A program made the translations under genes and the position numbers. A DNA stretch of 56,113 nt from positions 1 to 56,113 of the forward strand of contig JAUXVN010000094.1 in assembly GCA_030684555.1 (NCBI GenBank), read 5' to 3'. The DNA comes from Ignavibacteria bacterium. Its GTDB lineage: Bacteria > Bacteroidota > Ignavibacteria > Ignavibacteriales > Ignavibacteriaceae. This document shows positions 1 to 8,559 of this stretch, piece after piece. Positions within the stretch are counted from its first letter, which is position 1. Every line of letters begins with the position of its first letter. The notes under the pieces are model-generated. The model did not search any database, had not been told where the DNA came from, and saw nothing but the letters and a program-made list of their open reading frames with translations.

Positions 1-96
1 TCTTATAAATATTATCTTACTACTTTGGGAAAAGAAGCTATCGTAGCAGCTCAACTTGTTAAAGATGTAATTTTGGTGCCTGCTTTCAATTACTAA
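1..96 (+). CDS. C-terminal end of an unidentified protein (partial, cut by window edge)
   Basis: The first 31 codons run open to a TAA at 94-96 and end in VILVPAFNY. The stretch YYLTTLGKEA resembles the LT..G wing of winged-helix domains, which also occurs near the C-terminus of some mobile-element proteins, but this is too little to name a family. It ends only 29 bp from the point where the convergent histidine kinase gene breaks off, so it may belong to whatever rearrangement truncated that kinase. The start lies outside the window. Confidence 0.4.
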   Translation, partial: SYKYYLTTLGKEAIVAAQLVKDVILVPAFNY

Positions 97-125
97 ATAT
101 TCTGCCAACTATTACACGAACTTTA

Positions 126-1124
126 CTAATAAGGTACTAACAATTTTTGGATAACGTTTTCCACATACGTAATGCCTTCATCCATAAGAGTAAGATATTC
201 TTTGGTTTGTTTTAGGTTTTCCGGTTCCTTTTTAATTGCATATAAACAACTTCTTAATCCGTTTAATGGATTATTAATTTCATGTGCAACACCTGAGGCA
301 AGCCGTCCGATTGAGGCAAGTTTTTCAGCGTTATAAATCTGTTTTTGTGCCTCGACAAGTTTTACTTTAGAAATTTGGAGCCGGGTTTGCAAATTCTCAA
401 ATCGTTCTATTAAAAATCCGATTTCATCGTTACGATTGGGTAATGGTATTTTTTCTGCAGTATCGAAATCCATTTTGTCCATAGCCTCAATCAATTGTCG
501 AAGAGAAGCAGTTAATTTCCCGATTATTAAATATAGTACTACAATTGTTGCTGTGATAAGTAGTACAGTAAGAGTTAATAAAAGAAAGAAAACACTCGAA
601 ATCTCATTTCGGATAGTTTCAGTATCAAAACTAATTTTAAGAATTCCAAACCGCTTTGAACCGATTTTAAGAGGTGCTACTGTTTCCGTAATCCATCCAT
701 GTTCGGGGTGATTATAGACAGCGGTAATTGTTTTATCAGTTTGTAATAATTTTTTTATTCTAAAATCAGTTAATAATAAATTGTAAAATTTGAAATTACT
801 GTGGGCAATTATTCTTCCTTCCGGATTTATTACCGCAATACTTTTTATATCATCAACTTTATCCATCAAGTCTTTGATGTGTGTTTCAATTAAATTATCC
901 GAAGAAAAACTTTTATCCTGTCCATAAATAATAGCATTAATAATAGGGGATGAAAAAGCAACTGTTATTGCCCGCGCTTTTTGTTGATGTGATTGAATTA
1001 TAATTCCACGCCAATAAATCAATATCGCAAGCGATATTACAGCCATCATAACTGCAGTTATTCCCCCGATTATGAAAATCATCTTTTGTTTTAGGCTGGT
1101 TCTATATTTGTTCGTAATTGTCAT
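126..1124 (-). CDS. Membrane sensor histidine kinase, NtrB-like, truncated before the ATPase domain
   Basis: Reads as a membrane kinase: first membrane segment at about residues 15-36, an extracytoplasmic sensor region to about 178, a second membrane segment to about 203, a HAMP linker, then a dimerisation/phosphoacceptor helix with GVAHEINNPLNGLRS. The HEINNPL box is of the NtrB type, whose usual partners are sigma-54 activators. The protein ends in IQKLLVPY where family members continue into LLDFSR and the catalytic ATPase domain, so the N, G1 and G2 boxes are missing. It cannot autophosphorylate alone. The start overlaps the stop of the PhnD-like gene by 4 bp, so the two are co-translated. 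Truncation by insertion or rearrangement is inferred; an assembly artefact is possible. Confidence 0.8.
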   Translation of the reverse strand: MTITNKYRTSLKQKMIFIIGGITAVMMAVISLAILIYWRGIIIQSHQQKARAITVAFSSPIINAIIYGQDKSFSSDNLIETHIKDLMDKVDDIKSIAVINPEGRIIAHSNFKFYNLLLTDFRIKKLLQTDKTITAVYNHPEHGWITETVAPLKIGSKRFGILKISFDTETIRNEISSVFFLLLTLTVLLITATIVVLYLIIGKLTASLRQLIEAMDKMDFDTAEKIPLPNRNDEIGFLIERFENLQTRLQISKVKLVEAQKQIYNAEKLASIGRLASGVAHEINNPLNGLRSCLYAIKKEPENLKQTKEYLTLMDEGITYVENVIQKLLVPY

Positions 1125-2098
1125 TTAGGAACTTTGATCAGACCTAAGATTTTTCTAACATTCTCGAAATCATTATCAGAAGCTTCAACAAATCCGTGTG
1201 AATACTCACTATCCCAGTCGGTTAAAATTTCTTTATAATAAGGATTATGGATGTCTATTTTAAGGAAGGCATCTTTAATGATTGATGTGATTTTCGGGTT
1301 GTCATTCTTGGGTACAACGAATGGCGGACCCGGAATCTTTTCAGAACTTTTGATAATCACAATCCCTTTTTTCTCATATTCTTTTGCAACTCTTTCTTTG
1401 ACAACACCAACATCAAAATGATTTTTCAACAACTGATAAATAACTGTTTGATGATGGTCAAAGTAGCTGATTGAGTCAAGATCGCTAAGATTCAATCCGT
1501 ATTTGTTTAGTTCATATCCGGTGAACCATTTCCCTGAAAAAGATTCCGAAGATGGAAGAGCCAATTTTTTTCCACGCAAATCTTTTATATGATTAATGCC
1601 ACTTCCTTTTTTTACAATAACCGCAGCACTTGACACAGATTCAAGATTTTCATTTAATGGTTTAAGAATGCATTTTATTCCAAATTGATCGTGTGCACGG
1701 ATGTATAAATATGTACCGAGAAAAGCTCCGGCAACTTCATTTCGGGCAAGCTGTTCAACTGTCTCTTGATAACTGCCGCTTAACTTTAGTTCAAAATTGT
1801 ATTCGGTTGAGTTATTCAAATAATCCATAATCGGTTGATAACCTTTATAGATTATTTCGGGGGGATAGCGGGAAATTATTCCTATATAAATTGTCTCTTT
1901 TGCAGAAGGAAGGATTTTGTCTGAATTATTAGCTGAAATATCAGGGAAAGGAATTGAAATATCCATCACACGCGAGTAAAATAGAAATGAAAAAACCATT
2001 AGAAAAAATAGGCTCGAAATTATAACATGAACTCGATATTTGTTGGTAAAGATTTTCATGGCAGAGTATAATTCAAAAATATTACCAGAATTTTTCAT
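1121..2098 (-). CDS. PhnD-like (phosphate/phosphite/phosphonate-type) periplasmic binding protein, membrane anchored
   Basis: A 325-residue protein with one hydrophobic segment at about residues 24-43 and a periplasmic type II binding-protein fold of the PhnD group: IYIGIISRYPPEIIYKGYQP opens the domain, followed by LRGKKLALPS and FDVGVVKERVAKEY. An uncleaved anchor and 4-bp overlap with a histidine kinase suggest a sensory rather than transport role, handing ligand state to the kinase. No ABC permease or ATPase is adjacent. The ATG at 2098 follows GGAAACC. An internal ATG at 2059 is an alternative. The ligand is unknown; the divergent phosphate operon makes an oxyanion such as phosphate or phosphite likely. 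Confidence 0.75.
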   Translation of the reverse strand: MKNSGNIFELYSAMKIFTNKYRVHVIISSLFFLMVFSFLFYSRVMDISIPFPDISANNSDKILPSAKETIYIGIISRYPPEIIYKGYQPIMDYLNNSTEYNFELKLSGSYQETVEQLARNEVAGAFLGTYLYIRAHDQFGIKCILKPLNENLESVSSAAVIVKKGSGINHIKDLRGKKLALPSSESFSGKWFTGYELNKYGLNLSDLDSISYFDHHQTVIYQLLKNHFDVGVVKERVAKEYEKKGIVIIKSSEKIPGPPFVVPKNDNPKITSIIKDAFLKIDIHNPYYKEILTDWDSEYSHGFVEASDNDFENVRKILGLIKVPK

Positions 2099-2154
2099 TT
2101 GGTTTCCAGCAGTAAATCAGTTAATTCTAAACTTGTATTGAAAAATACGACAAA

Positions 2155-2195
2155 ATATCGTCAACTCAATGTCCGAATATCGTCAGTCTGTCGGA
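2155..2195. promoter_or_regulatory. Candidate activator-binding sites (repeats upstream of a sigma-54 promoter)
   Basis: ATATCGTCA occurs at 2155-2163 and again at 2177-2185, exactly 22 bp apart (two helical turns), and TCCGA (2172-2176) faces TCGGA (2191-2195). The block lies about 90-130 bp upstream of the -24 element at 2287, the usual distance for an enhancer bound by an NtrC-type activator. The binding protein is not identified. Confidence 0.4.
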
Positions 2196-2285
2196 TTGTC
2201 GGCATGGTGGATTTAATTTAACAATTAATTAATCACATCTTGAAGAATATTTGCATAAAATTAAATGTCAGCAAATTAGTTTTTA

Positions 2286-2302
2286 TGGCACATAAATAGC
2301 AT
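2286..2302 (+). promoter_or_regulatory. Sigma-54 (-24/-12) promoter of the phosphate operon
   Basis: TGGCAC, five bases, then TAGCA: the invariant GG (2287-2288) and GC (2299-2300) have exactly the spacing required for RpoN. Transcription would begin near 2312, giving a leader of about 27 nt with AGGAG before the ATG at 2339. Only one base of the -12 box departs from TTGCA. Confidence 0.6.
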
Positions 2303-2338
2303 AAAAATGGAAGTTATTATTAACCAAAAGGAGAAAAT

Positions 2339-2923
2339 ATGGGCGGAATTATTCCACGCTGGGAATGGCGTACTTTTACAAATGATCTTGGAACTGCTGA
2401 AGCAAATATTCGCAAATTTCCCGAAGGCAAAACCCGCGAAAGTGATGAAGTTTATATACTTTCGGAAGTGAGCATGGACAATACAAAAGTTCGTGACGAT
2501 TTGATGGATATTAAAACTTTGCAGCAAGTTAATGAAGATCGCCTTGAACAATGGCTGCCGATAATGAAAGGAACATTTCCTCTTCCGGTTTCTGAAATTG
2601 AAAAAGTTTATAAATGTTTTAAAGTCGCGCTTCCTAAATTTGAAAGATCAGAATATACTTTCGATCAGTATATTGAAGAAGTAATAAAACCATCTTTTTT
2701 ATTAAAGGCGGTTAATGTTCATAAGAAAAGAACAGGTTTTACTATAAATAATACAATTGTAGAAATTGCAGAAGTTACAGTAAACGGAAATGTTATTAAG
2801 ACTGCAGCAGTTGAAATGGAAGACCCTGAATTGGTTATCAAAACTGTTCGTGAACTTGAATTAGATCAATTCCCAAACATTAATTATTTACGCGGTTTAA
2901 AAAATTTAGTCGGAATGAAATAA
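2339..2923 (+). CDS. CYTH-like domain protein (polyphosphate/phosphate-linked)
   Basis: A cytosolic protein of 194 residues starting MGGIIPRWEWRTF, with the core KVRDDLMDIKTLQQVNEDRLEQW cut short here as its recognisable part KVRDDLMDIK. I recognise this as a divergent CYTH-like group seen near polyphosphate and exopolyphosphatase genes, but the exact reaction is not established. AGGAG lies 6-7 bp before the ATG. It is first in the operon and 12 bp ahead of a canonical CYTH gene, so the two may act together on inorganic tri- or polyphosphate. Role inferred from context. Confidence 0.6.
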   Translation: MGGIIPRWEWRTFTNDLGTAEANIRKFPEGKTRESDEVYILSEVSMDNTKVRDDLMDIKTLQQVNEDRLEQWLPIMKGTFPLPVSEIEKVYKCFKVALPKFERSEYTFDQYIEEVIKPSFLLKAVNVHKKRTGFTINNTIVEIAEVTVNGNVIKTAAVEMEDPELVIKTVRELELDQFPNINYLRGLKNLVGMK

Positions 2924-2935
2924 GGAGCAATAGAG

Positions 2936-3403
2936 ATGGGAAAAGAAATAGAACGTAAGTTTTTAGTTTCCGGGGAGTTTAAACATCTAACTTCAAAAAA
3001 TACTCGAATTATTCAAGGTTATCTCTCCTCAATTCCTGAAAGAACTGTTCGTGTCAGAGTTAAAGGAGATAAAGGATTTTTAACAATTAAAGGAATCGGT
3101 AATGATTCCGGTGCAGCCCGTTTTGAATGGGAAAAAGAAATTGCAGTAACAGAAGCTGAAGACTTAATGAAAATTTGCGAACCGGGTGTAATTGACAAAA
3201 CAAGATATTTAGTTGTTTCCGGAAGCCATACTTTTGAAGTAGATGAATTCTATGGCGAAAATAAAGGCTTAACTCTTGCAGAAATAGAATTAAATTCAGA
3301 AGAGGAAGCATTTGAAAAACCTGCATGGCTTGGTGACGAAGTTACAGGGGATGTGAAATATTATAATTCAATGTTGATGAAGAATCCATTTTCAAAATGG
3401 TAA
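2936..3403 (+). CDS. CYTH domain protein, probable inorganic triphosphatase
   Basis: Starts MGKEIERKFLV, the EIERKFLV signature of CYTH/triphosphate tunnel enzymes, at 155 residues, the usual bacterial length. The tunnel-lining alternation of charged strands is visible in TVRVRVKGDKGFLTIKG, EWEKEI, KTRYLV and FEVDEFYGENKGL followed by AEIEL. Family members use divalent metal to hydrolyse PPPi or adenylate nucleotides; a single-domain bacterial form points to triphosphatase activity. GGAG precedes the ATG. It sits between the CYTH-like gene and anion transporters, consistent with handling polyphosphate breakdown products. Confidence 0.85.
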   Translation: MGKEIERKFLVSGEFKHLTSKNTRIIQGYLSSIPERTVRVRVKGDKGFLTIKGIGNDSGAARFEWEKEIAVTEAEDLMKICEPGVIDKTRYLVVSGSHTFEVDEFYGENKGLTLAEIELNSEEEAFEKPAWLGDEVTGDVKYYNSMLMKNPFSKW

Positions 3404-3442
3404 AATTAAAAAACCAATAATTTATTTTTCGAATAAGATAAT

Positions 3443-5038
3443 ATGACAAAATTTGATCCTCTCGATATGCACAATTATCGTATCGAGAAACTTCCGAAAC
3501 GTGAAAAATCAAATATTGAAAAGTGGCTGGCAATCAGCGGACCAATTTTAGCTTTAGTCGTTTTTATCCTATTTGCTTTTGTAGTCAAGCTCCCATTTCT
3601 TGAATCTGTTAACCCATCCGAATTAGTATCAGAATCTGCAAAAAAAGCTTTCGCAAAAATCGGTGCAGAAGCATTCACCAGAAATAATGAATTCATGCTT
3701 GCTGTTTTTGCAGCATCAATTATTCTCTGGATGACACAGGCAATTCCAAATTATTTAACCTCGTTGATGTTAATTATAACACTTGTGCTCACCGGAGTTC
3801 TTACTGAAAAAACTGCTTATGCTCAACTTGGTCATCCCGTAATGTGGTTGAATATTATGTCCTTCGTTCTCGCAAGTATGCTGGTAACAACAGGATTGGC
3901 AAAACGTTTTGCTCTCTGGTTAATTATCCGGTTCGGAAAAAATGCGAGTACAATATTTATAACATTCATAGTTATCAATCTCGTTTTATCTGCATTCATT
4001 TCAGCCACAACAGCCAAAGCTGCAATTTTACTACCGATATTTATGGTTATAGCTGCTATCTATGGTGCTAAACGAGATGGGCAGAAAAATAATTTTGGAA
4101 GAAGCATTGTTCTTCAAAATCTTCTAAACATCAACATTGGAGCAGGAGCTTTTGTAACGGGCTCAGGTGCTAATCTATTAGCTGCTGCTATTATAGGAGG
4201 AGCTATCGGAGGAAATATATTTTTCTCTGATTGGATGGTTGCTATGTTACCGGTGATGGTTAGTTTGATGTTTGTTGGTTATCTAGTTGCAATGAAGATA
4301 TTCTTTCCACTAAAACCGGAAGAACGATTTCCTCAAATTGAAGGAGGAATGGAACGATTAAAGGAAGAATATGCAAAACTTGGTAAGCTAAATATTCAAG
4401 AAATAAAATCAGCAATAATATTTATTGTTATCTTAGGATTCTGGGCTACAGACAGCATTCATGGTATCAGCGCAACTGCTGTTGCTTTTATCGGGGCAAT
4501 AATAGCACTATTACCAAAATTCGGTATAGTTAAATGGAATGAAGTTGACATTCCCTGGCATCTTATGTTATTCTCTGCCGGGGCTTACACTTTAGGCGCT
4601 GGATTGGATGAGACTGATCTACCGTCGATTAGTGTTAATGCGCTTTTCAATTATTTAGGTATTGGAAACGAAACTCATTTTTGGGTTTTATATATGGTGC
4701 TTACAGCCGCAATGCTTTTTAGTGCTTTACTGTTTCAATCTAAAACAATGCGAGCTATGATTTTTATTCCAATTACAATCGGTATTGCAAACAGATTCGG
4801 CTTCGATATTATTAGTCTCGCTCTACCGGTTGCATTTTTAATTGAACATGTTTATGTTCTTCCATTCAACAGCAAACCGGCAGCATTATTATATGAAACA
4901 GATCAATACAGTCTTGCAGATACTTTCAAATTCGGTATTACAATGATGATTATTTCATGGATTTTTATAATTATTGCAGGTGAAACCTGGTTTAGATATT
5001 TAGGTATTACACCGAATGGAGTTTTTGGCATATTTTAG
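3443..5038 (+). CDS. SLC13/DASS family anion permease
   Basis: A 531-residue integral membrane protein with about twelve hydrophobic segments. Features of the divalent anion/sodium symporter (SLC13) family are the first repeat FISATTAKAAILLPIFM and NIGAGAFVTGSGANLLAAAI, and the second-half segment VYVLPFNSKPAAL, corresponding to the substrate-clamp regions. The family moves sulfate, phosphate or dicarboxylates with Na+. Its place between CYTH genes and a DUF47/PiT pair argues for an inorganic anion such as phosphate, but substrate cannot be read from sequence. Gap to the next gene is 45 bp with no terminator. Confidence 0.85.
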   Translation: MTKFDPLDMHNYRIEKLPKREKSNIEKWLAISGPILALVVFILFAFVVKLPFLESVNPSELVSESAKKAFAKIGAEAFTRNNEFMLAVFAASIILWMTQAIPNYLTSLMLIITLVLTGVLTEKTAYAQLGHPVMWLNIMSFVLASMLVTTGLAKRFALWLIIRFGKNASTIFITFIVINLVLSAFISATTAKAAILLPIFMVIAAIYGAKRDGQKNNFGRSIVLQNLLNINIGAGAFVTGSGANLLAAAIIGGAIGGNIFFSDWMVAMLPVMVSLMFVGYLVAMKIFFPLKPEERFPQIEGGMERLKEEYAKLGKLNIQEIKSAIIFIVILGFWATDSIHGISATAVAFIGAIIALLPKFGIVKWNEVDIPWHLMLFSAGAYTLGAGLDETDLPSISVNALFNYLGIGNETHFWVLYMVLTAAMLFSALLFQSKTMRAMIFIPITIGIANRFGFDIISLALPVAFLIEHVYVLPFNSKPAALLYETDQYSLADTFKFGITMMIISWIFIIIAGETWFRYLGITPNGVFGIF

Positions 5039-5083
5039 TATTTAGATTTAAATTTTTAAGAAAATTAGTACAAAGAGGATTAG

Positions 5084-5728
5084 ATGTCTCTATTTTTTAC
5101 GAAAACAAAAAAACTTGAATCCGAAATGGATGAATACCTTGATCTTGTTATCAAGGGAGGGTTAATTTTTAAACTCGGGATAAAATGTTACACTGACGGT
5201 CAAATGGATGAGTTTGAAAATCATCTTAAAGATTTAAGAAAAATAGAAGACCGTGCAGACGATCTTCGACGTAATATCGAAATTAAATTATATTCAAGAA
5301 CTCTCATCCCCGAAGCTCGCGGTGATGTTTTGGGGTTGCTTGAAAGTTGTGATAAAGTCTTAAATATAACTACTGAAACTCTTCTTGAATTTTCTGTCGA
5401 GATACCCCAAGTTCTTCCTGAATTGAAGCAAGATTTCCTATACATTGCCGATAGTTCAATCTCATGTCTTGAAAATACAGTTAGTGGAATAAGAGCCTAT
5501 TTTAAGAACATTGACGCTGTCCGTGATTATGTTACTAAAGTTCAATTCTATAAAAAAGAAACAAACAAAATTGCTGAAAGAATTAAACGAACCATATTCA
5601 GGATGGATTTAGAACTCAGCCGAAAAATCCATGTCCGTTATTTCACTTTTCATATAGAAAGAATAGCGGAACAATCCGAAGATGTATGTGATCGGTTATC
5701 AATTGCAATAGTTAAAAGGTTCGAATAG
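5084..5728 (+). CDS. DUF47/PhoU-like phosphate transport accessory protein
   Basis: A 214-residue, helix-rich cytosolic protein of the DUF47 (PhoU-divergent, TIGR00153-like) family: FENHLKDLRKIEDRADDLRR carries the metal-coordinating E..xD pattern, and SISCLENTVSGIRAYFKN the second bundle. Such proteins are nearly always encoded directly before a PiT transporter and are thought to modulate it. Here the stop is 2 bp before the PiT start. AGAGG precedes the ATG. Confidence 0.88.
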   Translation: MSLFFTKTKKLESEMDEYLDLVIKGGLIFKLGIKCYTDGQMDEFENHLKDLRKIEDRADDLRRNIEIKLYSRTLIPEARGDVLGLLESCDKVLNITTETLLEFSVEIPQVLPELKQDFLYIADSSISCLENTVSGIRAYFKNIDAVRDYVTKVQFYKKETNKIAERIKRTIFRMDLELSRKIHVRYFTFHIERIAEQSEDVCDRLSIAIVKRFE

Positions 5729-5730
5729 CA

Positions 5731-7251
5731 TTGGATATATCAATCTGGTTTTTTATTAGCAGTGGTTTATTTTTAGGATGGTCGTTAGGAGCTAACAACG
5801 CAGTCGGTTTGTTTGGTACTGCTGTTTCTTCCAAAATGGTACGTTTTAAAGTAGCTGCAATTATCGGGGGAATATTTACACTGCTTGGATCGGTAATAAG
5901 CGGTGCCGGAACAACAAGTACATTGACAAATCTTGGTGGAATAAATGCCATCGCCGGAAGTTTTACCGTAGCATTATCAGTTGGAATAGCAATTACCTGG
6001 ATGACTAAAGCTCAAATGCCGGTTTCAACTTCCCAGGCTGTTGTCGGTGCAATTATCGGTTGGAATATTTTTACAGGTTCTCCTACAGATTTTGCATCGC
6101 TAACAAAAATATTAATGAGCTGGGTCGCAAGCCCTATTATTGCGGGAATATTTGGATTCTTAATTTTCAAGTTGATAAAAAATACTATCCTTAAATGGAA
6201 AATTCACATGCTAACGCTTGATAATTACACAAGGATAGGTTTGATTATTGTTGGTGCTTTGGCTTCATATTCAATGGGAGCTAATAATATTGCAAATGTT
6301 ATGGGGATGTTTGCTTCAGCTTCTCCGTTTACAGATATTCAAATAACAGAGAGTTTTAAAATAACCGGTATTGAGCAGCTTTTCTTTCTTGGTGGAACTG
6401 CAATTGCATTTGGAATTATCACATACGGTCACAATGTGATGAAAACGGTTGGGACTGATCTCTATAAGATATCTCCAATAACCGGTTTTGCGGTTGTTTT
6501 TGCCGAGTTTTTAGTTCTTACTTTATTCACTTCGCAATCTCTTGAAACATTTCTGCTGCAAAATAATCTTCCTTCAATTCCATTGGTTCCGCTCTCTGCT
6601 ACTCAATCTTTTATCGGAGCCGTAATTGGAGTTGGTTTAGCAAAAGATCCGCAATCTATAAATTTCAAAGTATTCGGTAAAATTAGTCTTGGCTGGGTTA
6701 TTGCACCGTTAACTGCCGGAGTATTATCATTTGTACTTCTATTTTTTGTTCAGAATGTTTTCGAGCAAAAAATTATACATCAAGTTCCTCATCAAATTAC
6801 ACAATCAGTTATTACAAAGTTGAATGATGAAGGCGTAGATACTACTCCCATTAGTGATATGGTTGGAATCAGATACAATAATAAAAAAGTCTTTCGAAAT
6901 GAATTGATGGATAGAAAAGAATATCAGAATCAAGAACTGTTTTCGATATTCAATTACGCAATGATTGACAGCTTCAAAATAGATTCTACTATCATAAATG
7001 AAAAAATTGATTTTGAGAAATTTAATTCTGATGAAATAACCGAACTAAAAAGGCTTCACGGCAAAGCTTTCAGTCATAAAACTGATTTTGAAAAATATAT
7101 GACCGATAATTTATCACATTGGTTTTCGAACGGTGACAGGCTTCATGATAAAATCTTAAAAGAAAAATTTCAATTTATTGAAGAGATATTCAGAGTTGAT
7201 CAAGAAGAAGTAGATAAGAAAAAGAGACCGAATAAAACACTAAACAAATAA
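5731..7251 (+). CDS. pit: PiT-family inorganic phosphate transporter with a C-terminal extension
   Basis: Both PiT signature repeats are present: GANNAVGLFGTAVSSKMV near the N-terminus and SMGANNIANVMGMF after residue 170, in a ten-or-more-segment membrane protein, so it is an H+ or Na+ driven phosphate symporter. It starts with TTG 2 bp after the DUF47 stop; AAAGG lies about 10 bp upstream. After the last membrane segment (about residue 346) there is a soluble tail of some 155 residues ending in DQEEVDKKKRPNKTLNK, longer than in compact PiT proteins. Tail function is unknown; a regulatory contact with the DUF47 partner is a guess. Confidence 0.9.
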   Translation: MDISIWFFISSGLFLGWSLGANNAVGLFGTAVSSKMVRFKVAAIIGGIFTLLGSVISGAGTTSTLTNLGGINAIAGSFTVALSVGIAITWMTKAQMPVSTSQAVVGAIIGWNIFTGSPTDFASLTKILMSWVASPIIAGIFGFLIFKLIKNTILKWKIHMLTLDNYTRIGLIIVGALASYSMGANNIANVMGMFASASPFTDIQITESFKITGIEQLFFLGGTAIAFGIITYGHNVMKTVGTDLYKISPITGFAVVFAEFLVLTLFTSQSLETFLLQNNLPSIPLVPLSATQSFIGAVIGVGLAKDPQSINFKVFGKISLGWVIAPLTAGVLSFVLLFFVQNVFEQKIIHQVPHQITQSVITKLNDEGVDTTPISDMVGIRYNNKKVFRNELMDRKEYQNQELFSIFNYAMIDSFKIDSTIINEKIDFEKFNSDEITELKRLHGKAFSHKTDFEKYMTDNLSHWFSNGDRLHDKILKEKFQFIEEIFRVDQEEVDKKKRPNKTLNK

Positions 7252-7263
7252 AAAGGTGAGATA

Positions 7264-8544
7264 ATGAAATCAATTAAATATACAATTATTCTTGTTCAAG
7301 CAGCACTAATGCTATTTGCAGCATCTTCAGTGATGGCGCAAGATTCAAAAGTGCCGGGTGGTGCTCAAAGTGTTCCGCTTGGGGCTGAAGTCAAGAACGG
7401 AAAATTGGTCTTTGAATCAGCAGATGGTGACTTCAGATGGTGGTTCGATTCTCGAATTCAGATGGATGGAGCAATGTATTTCGAGAATAAAAATGCAATG
7501 AGTAACGGTTTTCATTTTAGAAGATTAACATTTGCTATGAAAACAGTTCTATACGATAATTGGGAAACAGAATTAGATATGGACTTCGCCGAACAAGTAG
7601 ACACGAAACCTCAAACCGAATTACGAGATATGTGGATAAAATTTAGCGTACCCGATGTAAATCTATCGTTTATGGTTGGTCACTTTAAAGAACCTTTTGG
7701 AATGGAGAGATTGAATAGCTCGCGCCTCTTAATGTTTCTTGAAAGATCTTCAATCTCAAGCGCTCTACCAATGGGAAGAAGAATAGGTGCTTCTGTCAGA
7801 TATTGGTCAGACTGGTTCCAGGTAACCGGAGCGCTTATGGGGCATGAACCCGCAACTCGCATTGATAAAGGTCAGCGCGATGAAACTTTCTCTACAAATC
7901 TACGTGCTTCTGTTGCCCCTATAAACAAGTTCGGACATAATTTGCACTTTGGTTTAGCCGGCTCATATAAAATTCCTGATGTAACATCAGAGTTAAGACC
8001 AAATACCATCGATATTAGTGCAAGAACCGAATCATATGTATTTAATCCCAAGTTCTTCCATACAGGTGACATTGCAGATGTTAATTACTATACTCGTTAT
8101 GGTACTGAATTAATGTACATTAATGGTCCAATCTATTTCCAAACGGAGTTTATGGGAACAACTATCAACAGATTTTATGGAAAACCAAATGCCAACTTAT
8201 TCGGCGGCTATTTAATGGCAGCTTGGGTTTTAACCGGCGAAAACCGTTATTATTATGTAGATGAAGGAGAAGTTGGTCCAATTGAAAAACCTAAGAGAAA
8301 ATGGGGAGCACTTGAAGTAGCTGCTCGTTATACCCACACAAATCTAAATGATCTTGATGCAGGTGTTAAAGGTGGACAAGGAAATCAATATATGTTTGGC
8401 ATTAACTATTATCCAAATAACAACATTAAAATTCAATTAAATTACTCATTTGTAAATCTTGATCAATTTGCAACAAGAAAAGGAAATCTTATCGGTGATG
8501 ACGATCATTCTTTTGTTCAAATTAGATTCCAAGCATCATTCTAA
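7264..8544 (+). CDS. Phosphate-selective porin (OprO/OprP-like), outer membrane
   Basis: Signal peptide with the cleavage site near SSVMAQ, then a 426-residue beta-barrel rich in alternating aromatic strands. FRWWFDSRIQMDGAMYF, FHFRRLTFAMKTVLYDNWETE and VGHFKEPFGMERLNSSR match the OprO/OprP porin family, whose members form anion channels that concentrate phosphate or polyphosphate. The protein ends in F (RFQASF), the usual outer-membrane insertion signal. AAGGTGAG precedes the ATG. It supplies the outer-membrane step for the transporters encoded just upstream. Confidence 0.88.
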   Translation: MKSIKYTIILVQAALMLFAASSVMAQDSKVPGGAQSVPLGAEVKNGKLVFESADGDFRWWFDSRIQMDGAMYFENKNAMSNGFHFRRLTFAMKTVLYDNWETELDMDFAEQVDTKPQTELRDMWIKFSVPDVNLSFMVGHFKEPFGMERLNSSRLLMFLERSSISSALPMGRRIGASVRYWSDWFQVTGALMGHEPATRIDKGQRDETFSTNLRASVAPINKFGHNLHFGLAGSYKIPDVTSELRPNTIDISARTESYVFNPKFFHTGDIADVNYYTRYGTELMYINGPIYFQTEFMGTTINRFYGKPNANLFGGYLMAAWVLTGENRYYYVDEGEVGPIEKPKRKWGALEVAARYTHTNLNDLDAGVKGGQGNQYMFGINYYPNNNIKIQLNYSFVNLDQFATRKGNLIGDDDHSFVQIRFQASF

Positions 8545-8559
8545 ACAAGGAGAGAGAAA

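Noticed and set aside
436-711. Plus-strand 91-codon ORF inside the kinase gene
   Set aside because: It is antisense to a well-supported kinase and has no protein-like character of its own; the same holds for the other antisense ORFs.
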